DNA from: CAWJMD01 sp963843835
GTDB lineage: Bacteria > Actinomycetota > Actinomycetes > Actinomycetales > CAWJMD01
Length of the DNA stretch: 64,000 nt
Direction of reading: 5' to 3'
NCBI GenBank assembly: GCA_963843835.1
Contig: CAWJMD010000001.1
Location: 1 to 64,000 of the forward strand
Shown here: piece after piece, positions 1-8,235 of the stretch
Numbering within the stretch: the first letter of the stretch is position 1
Layout: every line of letters starts with the position of its first letter
The notes under the pieces: model-generated
The model's database searches: none
What the model saw: the letters and a program-made list of their open reading frames with translations, nothing else
What the model was told of the DNA's origin: nothing
Translations under genes and position numbers: made by a program

Positions 1-430
1 GTCGCGATCTCTCCGTCGGTCAGGACGTCGGCTCGTAGGCCGCCGCGGTGGATCAGCCCTCGCAGGGTGCCCTTGGTGGTCAGGCGTTCCAGGTGGGAGC
101 ACGGCTCACAGAGCCGCTGGCCCAGGCACTCGACGTCGCCGACGCGGAAGCGTCGTCCGACCAGGGCGTTGAGGTCGATGCCGCGGGTCACGACATTGCG
201 ACGTGCCTCGGCGTAGTCCGAGCTGCGCCCCGCCGGGCAGGGTGAGGTCGTCGAGGACCTCGGCCTCGATGAGGGTGAGGTCGTAGCCGCGGGCGGTGTC
301 GTCGGCCGGGGTGAAGGTTCCCGCCTTGGCGGCGTAGCGGTCACCGTCCAAGCCCCGTGCAGCGTGAGCCTGCGCCCGGTCGACCGTGCGCATCGGTGCC
401 GGTGGCGTGCTCTGCCAGCGCGATCACCTC
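1..430 (-). pseudogene. MOSC-domain protein remnant, frameshifted and cut by the window edge
   Basis: Read on the minus strand, one frame gives the MOSC-type stretch LDGDRYAAKAGTF followed by DLTLIEAEVL (about 345 down to 255). The continuation NVVTRGIDLNALVGRRF, then LCEPCSHLE and LIHRGGLRADVLTDGEI, lies in another frame from about 225 to 1. A base has therefore been gained or lost near 220-235. A second shift near 400 separates the N-terminal piece VEVIALAEHATGT. MOSC proteins carry sulfur bound to a conserved cysteine, here in CEPC, and are linked to molybdenum-cofactor sulfuration. The 3' end lies outside the window. Either a pseudogene or sequence error; family call confident. Confidence 0.75.
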
Positions 431-878
431 GACCCTGCCTCGGCGCTGTCGGCAGCGGTGAGGTGGGAGCGGTGGACGCCGGGTCGAGAGCGCACACGAC
501 ATAGCCCTCGCGAACGGGTAGGTCCGTCGCAGCTACTCCCGAGAGGTCGCGGTTCCTGGGGGCTCAGCACGACGCCCGACGGGGTACCGAACATCAGCAC
601 CGCTGTCCGGCGTCGTCAGTGCGTCCCACGCGGGCCTGTGCTCGCCCAGCACTGCCAGCCAGTACCCGGGCCAGTTGAAGCGCACGGGCTTCGCGATGCG
701 AGACGAGCCCGGCATCTCGACCAGCCAGCCAACTGCGCCAGTGAGCGATCGCCCCCTGCAGGTCGGCGCGCGGCTGGGGGACGACATCGACGGGCGTCTC
801 CAGCACCGATGCAAGGCACGCGGCGAAGGACCGCACGAGCTGGGGCACCGCCTCGTCGTCGGGCAGGTCGACGTCCAT
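420..878 (-). pseudogene. unknown protein, broken by about three frameshifts
   Basis: From ATG 878 the minus strand reads MDVDLPDDEAVPQLVRSF and on to HWRSWLAG. Near 718 the plausible protein moves to a second frame (EMPGSSRIAKPVRFNWPGYW, then LAVLGEHRPAWDALTTPDSG). Near 600 it moves to a third (VLMFGTPSGVVLSPQEPR), and near 545 again (SGVAATDLPVREGYVVCALD). Joined, these give one continuous globular-looking protein of about 150 residues that I do not recognise. The case for a single broken gene is that each piece has ordinary amino-acid composition and stops exactly where the next begins. No start or stop evidence is available downstream of about 420. Confidence 0.5.
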
Positions 879-998
879 CACGAGGCGATCCTCACACGTC
901 CGCAGTGGAGATGGAGCGGCCTGCCGTCGCGTGTGTGGGAGTGACCAGAACGCGCTCCTCGGTCGCGGACGGCCGATCACTCAGGCAGTGACGCTCCC

Positions 999-1456
999 TC
1001 AACGGCCGTAGCGGTCCATCCGCTGCCACGGCCACTCGGCAGCGATCCAGGTTGCGACAGCTTCGGCGAGCGGCGCGTCGAGGAAGGACCGGTCGGCCCG
1101 TACCCAGGACTGCACGCTGACGTGGTAGTCCTCGGAGTCGGCGGGATACAGGTACACGCAGCCGATGACGTCGTCGTCGGCCGGGTCGAGCACGGTGAAG
1201 GTGAACCCGGTGCGCGGCATGGAAGTCGTCGGCGTGGCTGCGCAGGTCGGCGAGATTGGCCTCGAGCGGCATGCCGTGCAGGGGTGGCCACGCGCCGCGT
1301 GGGTAGCCCGGAGTCGCCCGGATGTGCTCGATGCTCGACGTCCAGGCGGCGTGGTCGGCCTCGTTGTGCTGCGGACCCAGCGGCTCGAGACGAACTGATC
1401 CGCGACAAGGAAGTCGGCGGCTCAAATCCGTTCGGTACGAACGCATTCGAAGCCAT
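999..1456 (-). pseudogene. GNAT-family N-acetyltransferase, two frameshifts
   Basis: ATG 1456 opens MASNAFVPNGFEPPTSL. The next segment VRLEPLGPQHNEADHAAW, ending near EANLADLRSHADDF, is in a second frame from about 1395 to 1228. The C-terminal half TGFTFTVLDPADDDVIGCVY through WIAAEWPWQRMDRYGR is in a third frame, ending at 999. Together they form a complete GNAT protein of about 150 residues (acetyl-CoA-dependent acyl transfer; substrate unknown). All lesions are single-base shifts at about 1400 and 1222, with no internal stop otherwise. That suggests very recent inactivation or assembly error. Confidence 0.7.
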
Positions 1457-1629
1457 CTGTGGATGGACGAGCGTCACGAGTGTGCTGGCAACTCACTGTC
1501 GAAGCTCATCATGTGGAGCCGGCTGCATCTCGATGGACGACCACTCCGAAACCGCTCCGCGATCGTCGGCGCGCTCAGGACATGCGGGTCGCGGCGACAT
1601 GACGCCGTCGGCATCCCGGCCGATCCTGG

Positions 1630-1850
1630 TCAGCCCGCTTTCCGGTACTTGCGGTGAATCGTCTGTCGCGTCACGTCGAGCAGCGTCCCGATCGTCGGCC
1701 CAGCTGAAGCCCACTGTTGCGGGCCTTGCGAACCGCGACCTCCTCGCGACGAGTCAGTGCGCGTTTGGCCTCGGCGACCGCGGCGAGCTCACCTACCAGC
1801 CTGCCGTCGCAGGAGGCGGTCGGATCCCTGGGGACTCAGGGTAGTCCCAG
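1630..1850 (-). pseudogene. small helix-turn-helix protein, frameshifted
   Basis: Minus-strand pieces LVGELAAVAEAKRALTRREE and VAVRKARNSGL (one frame), SWAD (second frame) and IGTLLDVTRQTIHRKYRKAG followed by a stop at 1630 (third frame) join into a helical linker plus a classical HTH. The DVTRQTIHRKY part has the shape of the recognition helix of resolvase/Hin-like and sigma-region-4-like small regulators common in actinobacteria. Two single-base shifts lie at about 1700-1710. No start codon is visible in frame upstream of about 1850, so the 5' end is also unclear. Confidence 0.55.
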
Positions 1851-2062
1851 GGTTTTGCCCGATGTCGGCGGATCATCGTGTCGACGACCATGGGCAGATG
1901 CGCACCAACCAAACCAGACGCGGCCAGCCGTCACTACTGACAGCCCGCCGCCCTCAACAGCGGCGAGTAGGGCACCGAGAGACCCTCAAAAGCCCACCAC
2001 CCAGCGGGGCTCTCCGGTGGCGACCCCGGTCCATGACCTATCGGCCCAGCGCATCACAGAGG

Positions 2063-2806
2063 GTGCACGCGGGCTGCGAACAGAAGAGGGCTTCCGATGA
2101 CCATCACCGCCGCCAGCAGCTCACGACCCAGGCGACCACGCCCGAGCTGGTCCGCACGGCACGCACCACCGGCCTTCTCTACCTCGGGCTGGCCATCACC
2201 GGGCTGCTCGGCTTCCTGCTGGTCCGCGGCCAGCTCTTCGTCGCCGACGACCCCGCGGAGACCTTGGCCAACCTGACCGAGCACGAGACGTTGGCGCGTC
2301 TCGGCATCGTGATCGAGATGGGCGTCGTGATCACGCAGGCGCTCGTCGCGCTGTGGTTCTATCGCCTCTTCAGGAGCGTGGACGCGTTCGCCGCCGGCTC
2401 GATCGCCGCATTCGGCCTCGTCAACTCCGTGGCGATCCTCGGCAGCGCGGCCATGCTCGCGACCGCGCTCGACGTCAGCCAGGATGCCTCGCTGACCGTG
2501 AGTGGTGGGGCGGCCGCCACCGTGCAGCTGCTGTACGTCGTGAGCGGCCACCTGTGGCTCATCGGCGGGATCTTCTTCGGTCTCTGGCTGATCCCCATGG
2601 GCTGGCTCGCCCGTCGGTCCGCCTGGATGCCCGGCCTGCTGGGCTGGCTCCTGATGATCGGCGGCGTGACATACGTCGCGAACGCGCTCCTCAGCTACCT
2701 GCTCCCAGATGCCGGCCTCGCAGTCGACCTGTTGATCATGCCCGCCACCGTCGGCGAGCTGTGGATGGTGGGCTACCTGTGCCTGCGGGGCATACGCCGG
2801 TCGTGA
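2063..2806 (+). CDS. DUF4386-type integral membrane protein
   Basis: About 235 residues with six to seven hydrophobic segments, e.g. TGLLYLGLAITGLLGFLLV, GIVIEMGVVITQALVALWFY, and the C-terminal LLGWLLMIGGVTYVANALLS. The pattern and the stretch LFRSVDAFAAGSIAAFGLVN match DUF4386 proteins, which have no assigned biochemical role. The in-frame start is GTG 2063. However, a better start, ATG 2097 behind the Shine-Dalgarno-like AGAGGG, lies in a different frame whose first residues (MTITAASS) look right for the family. A one-base shift near 2120 is therefore likely, in line with the broken genes just upstream. Confidence 0.75.
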   Translation: MHAGCEQKRASDDHHRRQQLTTQATTPELVRTARTTGLLYLGLAITGLLGFLLVRGQLFVADDPAETLANLTEHETLARLGIVIEMGVVITQALVALWFYRLFRSVDAFAAGSIAAFGLVNSVAILGSAAMLATALDVSQDASLTVSGGAAATVQLLYVVSGHLWLIGGIFFGLWLIPMGWLARRSAWMPGLLGWLLMIGGVTYVANALLSYLLPDAGLAVDLLIMPATVGELWMVGYLCLRGIRRS

Positions 2807-2889
2807 AGCGGCGAGGCAGACCAGAAGGGACGCACCTCCGGCCGACTGGTCTGGGCGCTTCCCGACAAGCGCGATAGCCGCCACGGGTG

Positions 2890-3456
2890 TCAGGAAGCGA
2901 TTCGTACCGCCTGGCGCACGTAGATCACACCATTGCCGAACCGTCGATGGTCCAGCAGCTCGAGGTCGAGTCGTACGCCCCGGGGAAGCGCCGGCTTGCC
3001 GCCGCCCACGAGCACGGGGCACAGAAGCAGCACGCACTCGTCGACCAGCCCGTGCCGGAACGCCTCCGCCGCGAGGGCCGCGCCGCCGATGCTCAGGTCC
3101 GAGCTGGACGTCTCCTTGAGCTGTCGTACCGCCTCGGGCTCGAACTGCCGCTCGATCCTCGTCCGCGCCGTCGACACCTCATCGAGCGTCGAGGAGTAGA
3201 CGACCTTGTCGGCGTCGCGCCAGATCCCCGCGTATTCGCGGACGACGGCCGGTTCGGTCGTCAACCAGTCGTCGCTCTCCCAGACGCGCATCGTCTCGTA
3301 CATGCGACGGCCGTAGAGCGACGTGCCGATGTGCCGCTCGTGCTCGTTCCAGAACGCGTGCACTTCGTCGTCGGGCACTGACCAGTCGAAGGAGCCGGCC
3401 TCGTCCTCGAGGTAACCGTCGAGCGAGATGTTGGCTGCGTAGATCAGCTTGCCCAT
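2890..3456 (-). CDS. dihydrofolate reductase family protein (RibD C-terminal-like)
   Basis: 188 residues starting MGKLIYAANISLDGYLED, the typical opening of actinobacterial RibD_C/DHFR-fold proteins. These bind NADPH through the later GGAAL segment (SIGGAALAAEAFRHGLVDE) and end with the family's C-terminal strand pattern (LDLELLDHRRFGNGVIYVRQ). They are soluble reductases of mostly unknown substrate, not true folate enzymes. ATG 3456 is preceded by GGAGG at a usable distance. The gene is intact, unlike its neighbours at 1-2.1 kb. The function beyond a reductase fold is not resolvable. Confidence 0.88.
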   Translation of the reverse strand: MGKLIYAANISLDGYLEDEAGSFDWSVPDDEVHAFWNEHERHIGTSLYGRRMYETMRVWESDDWLTTEPAVVREYAGIWRDADKVVYSSTLDEVSTARTRIERQFEPEAVRQLKETSSSDLSIGGAALAAEAFRHGLVDECVLLLCPVLVGGGKPALPRGVRLDLELLDHRRFGNGVIYVRQAVRIAS

Positions 3457-3794
3457 GGGTGCCTCCGGCCGGACGGGGATACAGCGTGCAGCGTCACGGC
3501 GGCACCGGCAAGAGCATCAACGGTGAGATCACCCAGCCTGCCGCCGGACGGCCGAGTTCGGGTCGACACCGATCGAGGGACGGTGGTCAGCGCACGGTCA
3601 TGCCGCCGGGCGGGCGGGACGCGCGACTCCGCCGCGGCGCGGCGCCGGGACGTGCGACTCTGCCGCTGACCCAGCAATCACTGGCGGCGGAGTGAGGCGC
3701 CTCGCGGTTCGAGATCGGAGCCAGACCACACGCGCCGTACTCCGCGAGGGAAGGCCGGTCCTACCGGGGTGTGCTTGCTGTGCCGGGCATCACG
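3457..3794. other. intergenic stretch without recognisable gene
   Basis: No frame here gives a protein-like product; the short open frames are Arg/Gly/Pro-rich and lack ribosome binding sites. It separates the RibD-like gene from the first tetR copy. It probably holds the promoter of the RibD-like gene, but I see no convincing box. Confidence 0.5.
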
Positions 3795-4355
3795 TCAGGA
3801 ACTCGCGAGGGCGCGCACCGCGCGTTCGATGGCGGGGCGCATGTCGAGCTCGGGGTCGACGGTGAGCCGGTGCAGGAGCAGTCCGTCGCCGAGCGCCATC
3901 AGGGCCCGGGTCGCCGGCACGGGGTCGGCGATGCCGGCTGCGATCACCATCTGCTCGGCCCACCGCTCGAACTCTCGGCGCTGCCGCCGCAGCGGCTCGG
4001 CAAGCTCCGGGTCGCCGGCGAGTTCGAGGAACAGGGCGTAGCGTGCGCGGGTCCGCGAGGCGAACGGCCCGGTCTGCAGCTCTGTCATGGCGCACAAGCC
4101 CTCGATCAGCCCGTCGACTCCGGTGATCGCGGTCATCGCGGCCGGGTCGAAGTCGGCGCGCTCGCGCTCGGCGATCCAGTCGACCACGCCGCCGAGCAGC
4201 GCCCGACGGGTGCGGAACCAGTTCGAGGTCGACCCGGGCGGGAGGCCCGCCCGCTCATCGACCCGTGCGTGCGTCAACGCGCGCACGCCCTCCGCGCCGA
4301 GCAGCTCCACGGCCGCCTCGAGTCCACGATCCCGCGTAGCCGCCGGCATGGACAC
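3795..4355 (-). CDS. TetR-family transcriptional regulator (copy 1)
   Basis: 186 residues. The N-terminal HTH (about residues 10-55: GLEAAVELLGAEGVRALTHA, then VDERAGLPPGSTSNWF) and the helical C-terminal ligand domain are typical of TetR repressors. GTG 4355 or ATG 4349 could start the protein. Divergent to an epoxide-hydrolase-like gene, with a perfect palindrome 17 bases upstream, so it most likely represses both itself and the enzyme until an unknown ligand binds. A second copy at 12090-12650 differs at only about five residues (by eye, 97% identical), so the two proteins should recognise both operators. Confidence 0.9.
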   Translation of the reverse strand: MSMPAATRDRGLEAAVELLGAEGVRALTHARVDERAGLPPGSTSNWFRTRRALLGGVVDWIAERERADFDPAAMTAITGVDGLIEGLCAMTELQTGPFASRTRARYALFLELAGDPELAEPLRRQRREFERWAEQMVIAAGIADPVPATRALMALGDGLLLHRLTVDPELDMRPAIERAVRALASS

Positions 4356-4371
4356 CGCCTTCCCTGAAGTC

Positions 4372-4387
4372 TACTATGAACATAGTA
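4372..4387. promoter_or_regulatory. TetR operator palindrome, copy 1
   Basis: TACTATGAACATAGTA: 7-bp arms around two bases, centred between the divergent tetR and hydrolase genes. The palindrome itself supplies a -10-like hexamer in each direction (TAGTAT on the plus strand, TACTAT on the minus strand). Repressor binding would therefore block both promoters. The same 16 bases occur at 12667-12682. Confidence 0.8.
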
Positions 4388-4412
4388 TCTCCACCGCGCG
4401 CAGGAGGTCGCC

Positions 4413-5324
4413 ATGTCCACCACGCCCGAGCCCCGCATCACCCGTTCCGTCGACACCTCGGCCTGGTCCCCGCCGCTACCAGAGGCCCCCGGCTTCGAGC
4501 ATCTCGTCGTCGAGACTCCTGGTCTGCGTACTCACCTCGCCGCGATCGGCGAGGGCCATCCCGTCGTGCTCTTGCACGGATTCCCCGAGCACTGGTGGCA
4601 GTGGCATGCCGTGGCTCCGGTCATCGCCGCTCGCGGCTACCGCGTGCTCTGCCCCGACCTACGCGGCGCAGGCTGGACCGTGGCCGACGATCCGCGGATC
4701 GACCGCCAGACCCGATTGCGCGACCTCCTCGCCCTCTTCGACGTCCTCGACATCGAGCGCGCCCACCTTGTCTCCCACGACATGGGCGTCATCACCGCGA
4801 TCCAGATGACCTACGACCACCCCGAGCGGGTTCGAACGGCCGTGCAGCTCTCCGTGTGGCCAGCCTTCATGAAGTTCAGCCCGAAGCTCATCCCTGCGTT
4901 CCAGCACCTGCCCCCGTTCATCTGGCACCGTCCGGGAGCCTCACTACGCCGGACCTTCTCCGAGAGGTACACCGCCCGCCCGATGTCGGAGGCAACGGTC
5001 GAGGCCCACCTCGCCCCGCTGCGCCGGCCCGACATCGACGCCGCGGTGCGTCCGCTCACCCGCCGCATGGTCCTGCCCGAAGCCATGCGCCTGATGCGCG
5101 GCGCCTACCGCCGACGACGGCTCACGGTGCCGACGCTGATCGTCTTCGGCCGCCGCGACCACCCCACCACGGAGGAGGTCATGGGACGCATCTGCCGCGA
5201 TCCCGAGCGGTACGCAGATCGTGTCGAGTTCGCCTACGTCGACGACGCGGCGCACTTCATCACCGACGACGCCCCCGCAGCAGTCGCAGACCTCGCAGCC
5301 GACTGGTTCGAACGCGCAGCCTGA
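4413..5324 (+). CDS. alpha/beta hydrolase, epoxide hydrolase / dehalogenase type (copy 1)
   Basis: 303 residues, soluble, no signal peptide. HGFPEHWWQW at residues 55-64 gives the oxyanion-side HGxP motif. The nucleophile elbow is SHDMG with Asp123 rather than Ser, which points to an epoxide hydrolase or haloalkane-dehalogenase-like enzyme, not an esterase. Asp249 (FGRRDHP) and His281 (AAHFITDD) complete the triad. ATG 4413 follows AGGAGG by a good distance. Controlled by the divergent TetR. The paralogue at 12709-13617 is about 80% identical by eye and keeps the triad but varies in the cap region, so substrate range may differ. Confidence 0.88.
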   Translation: MSTTPEPRITRSVDTSAWSPPLPEAPGFEHLVVETPGLRTHLAAIGEGHPVVLLHGFPEHWWQWHAVAPVIAARGYRVLCPDLRGAGWTVADDPRIDRQTRLRDLLALFDVLDIERAHLVSHDMGVITAIQMTYDHPERVRTAVQLSVWPAFMKFSPKLIPAFQHLPPFIWHRPGASLRRTFSERYTARPMSEATVEAHLAPLRRPDIDAAVRPLTRRMVLPEAMRLMRGAYRRRRLTVPTLIVFGRRDHPTTEEVMGRICRDPERYADRVEFAYVDDAAHFITDDAPAAVADLAADWFERAA

Positions 5325-5680
5325 CGCTGTTCACCACCCGGACTTCGGCTCAACGCATCTGGCACTCCTGCGCGCCATGCTGCATGGACGCACGCCAGGA
5401 GGCACGGGTCGGCATCCCTCGGTCCCATCCGGACGTGGGAACCACACTCTGCTTGTCAGTCGGCGAGTCCCTGCACGAGCGGCGCACAGCGCGGCCACAT
5501 CGGCCGGCGGCGGCGGCTCGCACGGCGGCTGCCGCCGTGGCGCGTGCGCGAACCGATCACGTGCTTGGCGGTGTCGAGCTGAGGCAGGCCGACGGCGATG
5601 ACCCGCCCGTCGGGTGGTGCTCGTGGGGTCCTCGGGACCTCGAGCGATGAGTTCCTGCACCGAGGACGGTCATACCAGGC
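5325..5680. other. intergenic stretch without recognisable gene
   Basis: Only low-complexity Arg/Pro/Ser-rich frames occur here. A minus-strand frame ending near 5456 contains GRVIAVGLPQLDTAKHVIGS, which looks protein-like for about 20 residues. It could be the end of a decayed gene, but it runs into repetitive Arg codons and has no start. Nothing else is supported. Confidence 0.4.
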
Positions 5681-6049
5681 ATGAGCCAGTACCTGCTGTC
5701 CGTTCCGCACGACTCCGACGAGGAGCCGACCATGGAGACCATGGACCCGGCCGAGCTCGAGGCGGCCATGGCTGCCACCGGCGCGATCATCGAGGAGCTG
5801 ACGTCGACCGGTGCCTTCGTCTTCGCGGGCGGGCTGATGCCGCCCTCGAGCGCGATCACCGTCGACAACACCGGCGAGTCGCTGAGCACCGTCAACGGCC
5901 CCTTCGTCGAGGCTCCCGAGTACCTCGGAGGCTTCTGGGTGATCGACGTCGCTGACGAGGAGGCCGCCCTCGACTGGGCTGCCCGTGCGTCGAAGGCCCT
6001 CGGCGGCCGGATCGAGGTCCGCGCCTTCCAGGTGCCGCCCGGCGAGTGA
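5681..6049 (+). CDS. YciI/DGPF-domain protein
   Basis: 122 residues. The core VNGPFVEAPEYLGGFWVIDV corresponds to the DGPF signature of the YCII-related family (alpha-beta ferredoxin-like fold). In actinobacteria such proteins often accompany ECF sigma factors, but none sits next to this gene. Opening MSQYLLSVPHDSDEEP is typical for the family. Enzymatic role unknown. Stands alone between an epoxide-hydrolase-like gene and a convergent NTF2-like gene. Confidence 0.85.
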   Translation: MSQYLLSVPHDSDEEPTMETMDPAELEAAMAATGAIIEELTSTGAFVFAGGLMPPSSAITVDNTGESLSTVNGPFVEAPEYLGGFWVIDVADEEAALDWAARASKALGGRIEVRAFQVPPGE

Positions 6050-6200
6050 GCTGGGTGTCCGAGCGGCGCCTGAGCCGGACGTGTCCGAGATGGTCTGCGA
6101 GCGTCGATGCGCACGTCTCGTTCTCACGCGGCGAACGGACGCCGGTCGGCTGCTTCCTGCTCGATGAGCCCGCCGATGGATGGGGAGGGGTCTGGGCCAC

Positions 6201-6641
6201 CTATTGCGGCGGTGCGCTCCCGTGCCGGTGCACCACCTTCCACGCCCCCTCCTCACGACGGTAGATCTGCGTGACCCGCAGGGTGTAGGTGCGCGGCACG
6301 CCGTTGACGGACACGGAGGTGTGCTCGAGGCCCACCGTGTAAGCGGTGTCTCCGCGTACCTCGGCGACGAGGAGCTCGAACTCGTAGGACGTGCAGTCCG
6401 AGAGACTCTCGGCGAGATGGGTGAACAGGTCGTCCAGCTCTTCCTGCCCGCGTGCGTTCTTCCACGCGCCCAGAACGGTCACGGGGTCGTTCCGGGACCA
6501 GATAGCCCGGCGTGGCGCGGCGTCACCGTTGTGCACGGCGATCTCTGCGTCCAAGAGGACTGACCGCACCCAGGTGACGAACTCCTCGTTCTGGTCCACG
6601 CCTCGATGATGCTCTTGATCGAGGTCATTGACGACCGTCAA
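6201..6641 (-). CDS. NTF2-like (SnoaL/DUF4440-type) protein
   Basis: About 146 residues; the central AIWSRNDPVTVLGAWKNARG and C-terminal LRVTQIYRREEGAWKVVHRH are the hallmark strands of the cone-shaped NTF2-like fold (DUF4440/SnoaL_3). Such proteins act as small-molecule isomerases, cyclases or binding proteins; no catalytic residue can be assigned. The start is uncertain: TTG 6641 gives the longest protein, and GTG 6599 is an alternative that still keeps the fold (starting at DQNEEFVTWV). Confidence 0.8.
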   Translation of the reverse strand: MTVVNDLDQEHHRGVDQNEEFVTWVRSVLLDAEIAVHNGDAAPRRAIWSRNDPVTVLGAWKNARGQEELDDLFTHLAESLSDCTSYEFELLVAEVRGDTAYTVGLEHTSVSVNGVPRTYTLRVTQIYRREEGAWKVVHRHGSAPPQ

Positions 6642-6659
6642 GGGAATCGCACGATGCAG

Positions 6660-8120
6660 GCGGGCCCTGTCAGACGCATGCGGCTACTAGACGATTCCCG
6701 TAGGACCGGCGTCTGGCCAGACTCGGTTCAGGTGATCGGCGGGCGGCTCTTCATGCGGCTGCCCACCGGCTGTTCTGGTGTGGCTCGCTATCGGTCTGCG
6801 GCCCGCCGGTCACCGTGACGAGGCGTGGCTCAAGAAGGGATTGCCCTGCTCGTAGTAGCACTGCCCACCTCGCCGTCCAGATCGGATCGAGCACAGGCGG
6901 GAGCAGCACATGGAGCAGACGGAGTATCACAGCACGTGGTCATCGGGGTCGACCCCCACAAGCTGTCGGCCACGATCGAGGTCGTCGATCACCACGAGCG
7001 GATGCTCGGGTCAGGGCGGTTCACCACCGACCGGGCCGGGTACGCCGCGATGCGGGCCTACGTCCGGGCGTGGCCGGAGCGGGTCTGGGCGGTCGAGGGC
7101 AGCAACGGCGCCGGCCGGCCGCTGGCCCAACGGTTGCTCGAGGACGGCGAGCGGGTCGTCGACGTGCCGGCGAAGCTGGCCGCCCGGGTCCGGCTGTTCG
7201 ACACCGGCCACAACCGCAAGACCGACGCCCATGACGCGCACGCGGTCGCTGCGGTGGCGGTGCGCACCACGACCCTGCGGGTACTGCAGCTCGACGGTGA
7301 GCTGGAGGCGTTGCGGATGCTGGTCGACCGACGTGAAGCGCTGACCCGTCGGCGGGTCCAGACCGTCGACCGGCTCCAGGCGCTGCTGGCGGAACTGCTT
7401 CCGGGACAGGCGAAGAAGGACATCACCACCGGCCAGGCCAAGACGCTGCTGGCTTCGGTGCGCCCTCGTGACATCGCCGGGAAGACCCGGCGGCGGATCG
7501 CCGCCGAGGAGCTGGCCGAGCTGGTCGCGGTCGAGGCGAAGATGAAGAAGGCCACCGCCGAGCTCAAGGCCATGGTGCTGGCCCGCGGCTCGCACCTGAT
7601 GGACCTGCGCGGCGTCGGGCCCGTGGTCGCCGCCCGGATCCTGGCCGACGTCGGCGACGTGACCCGGTTCGCCGACCGCAACCGGTTCGCGTCCTGGACC
7701 GGCACCGCACCCCTGGACGCCTCCTCCGGCGAGCAGTCCCGGCACCGGCTGTCCCGGGCCGGGAACCGGCGGGTGAACCACATGATCCACATCGCCGCGA
7801 TCAGCCAGATCCGCCTGGACACCGACGGCCGGGCCTACTACCTGCGCAAGCGCGCCGCCGGGAAGACGACCGCTCGAGGCGATCCGCTGCCTCAAGCGCA
7901 GGATCTCCGACGCGATCTACCGCCAGCTCGTCGCCGACGCCGCAGCCGCGGCGTATGAACGCGGGCCCGGGAGGGCACTGCGGGGCGACTCAAGAATCCA
8001 GCGCGGCCGGCTCCCACCCGCACACCGGCACTTCGGATCAGCCACTTCCCGGACCCGCACCCACGACGCTACGCCCGCCCGTGCCAACCGTGAAGAGACC
8101 GCTCAAGACCGCCGGTTGAC
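6660..8120 (+). mobile_element. IS110-family insertion sequence (approximate limits)
   Basis: The element is defined by a DEDD transposase/recombinase reading frame with IS110 order (RuvC-like domain, coiled coil, Tnp domain with conserved Ser) and flanking non-coding ends. IS110 elements have no long terminal inverted repeats, so exact ends cannot be read from one copy. About 250 bases before the transposase (6645-6909) hold no gene, as expected for the non-coding left end of IS110, which in studied members encodes the guide (bridge) RNA. The transposase carries three frameshifts. Confidence 0.75.
6910..8119 (+). pseudogene. IS110 transposase, three frameshifts
   Basis: The main frame (about 6920-7870) reads HVVIGVDPHKLSATIEVV with the first catalytic Asp in GVDPHK, then HNRKTDAHDAHAV, the helical middle, the HhH-like LRGVGPVVAARILADVG and the Ser-containing SSGEQSRHRLSRAGNRRVN. 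The expected N-terminus MEQTE sits one frame away at ATG 6910. After KRAAGKTT the continuation LEAIRCLKRRISDAIYRQLV needs a shift near 7872. The end GATQESSAAGSHPHTGTSDQ through PVPTVKRPLKTAG, stop at 8119, needs another near 7967. Inactive as read unless frameshifted; the catalytic core frame itself is uninterrupted. Confidence 0.85.
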
Positions 8121-8235
8121 AACAGAAGGGAGCCGGTGTGACGCGGGGTCTTGGGCTGTGTCGCCGGGGCAGGCCACCAGGTACCCGCCGCCGCGCTGGA
8201 CGGCTTTCGTCCGCTATCGGTGCGAGGCTGCTGGG

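Noticed and set aside
1405..1445. tRNA T-arm-like stretch (GGCGGCTCAAATCCG)
   Set aside because: No acceptor stem, D-arm or anticodon arm can be folded around it, and the bases code for part of the GNAT remnant on the other strand.
4413..5324. Serine esterase/lipase assignment
   Set aside because: The nucleophile elbow has Asp (SHDMG) where an esterase needs Ser, so an epoxide hydrolase or dehalogenase-type enzyme fits better.
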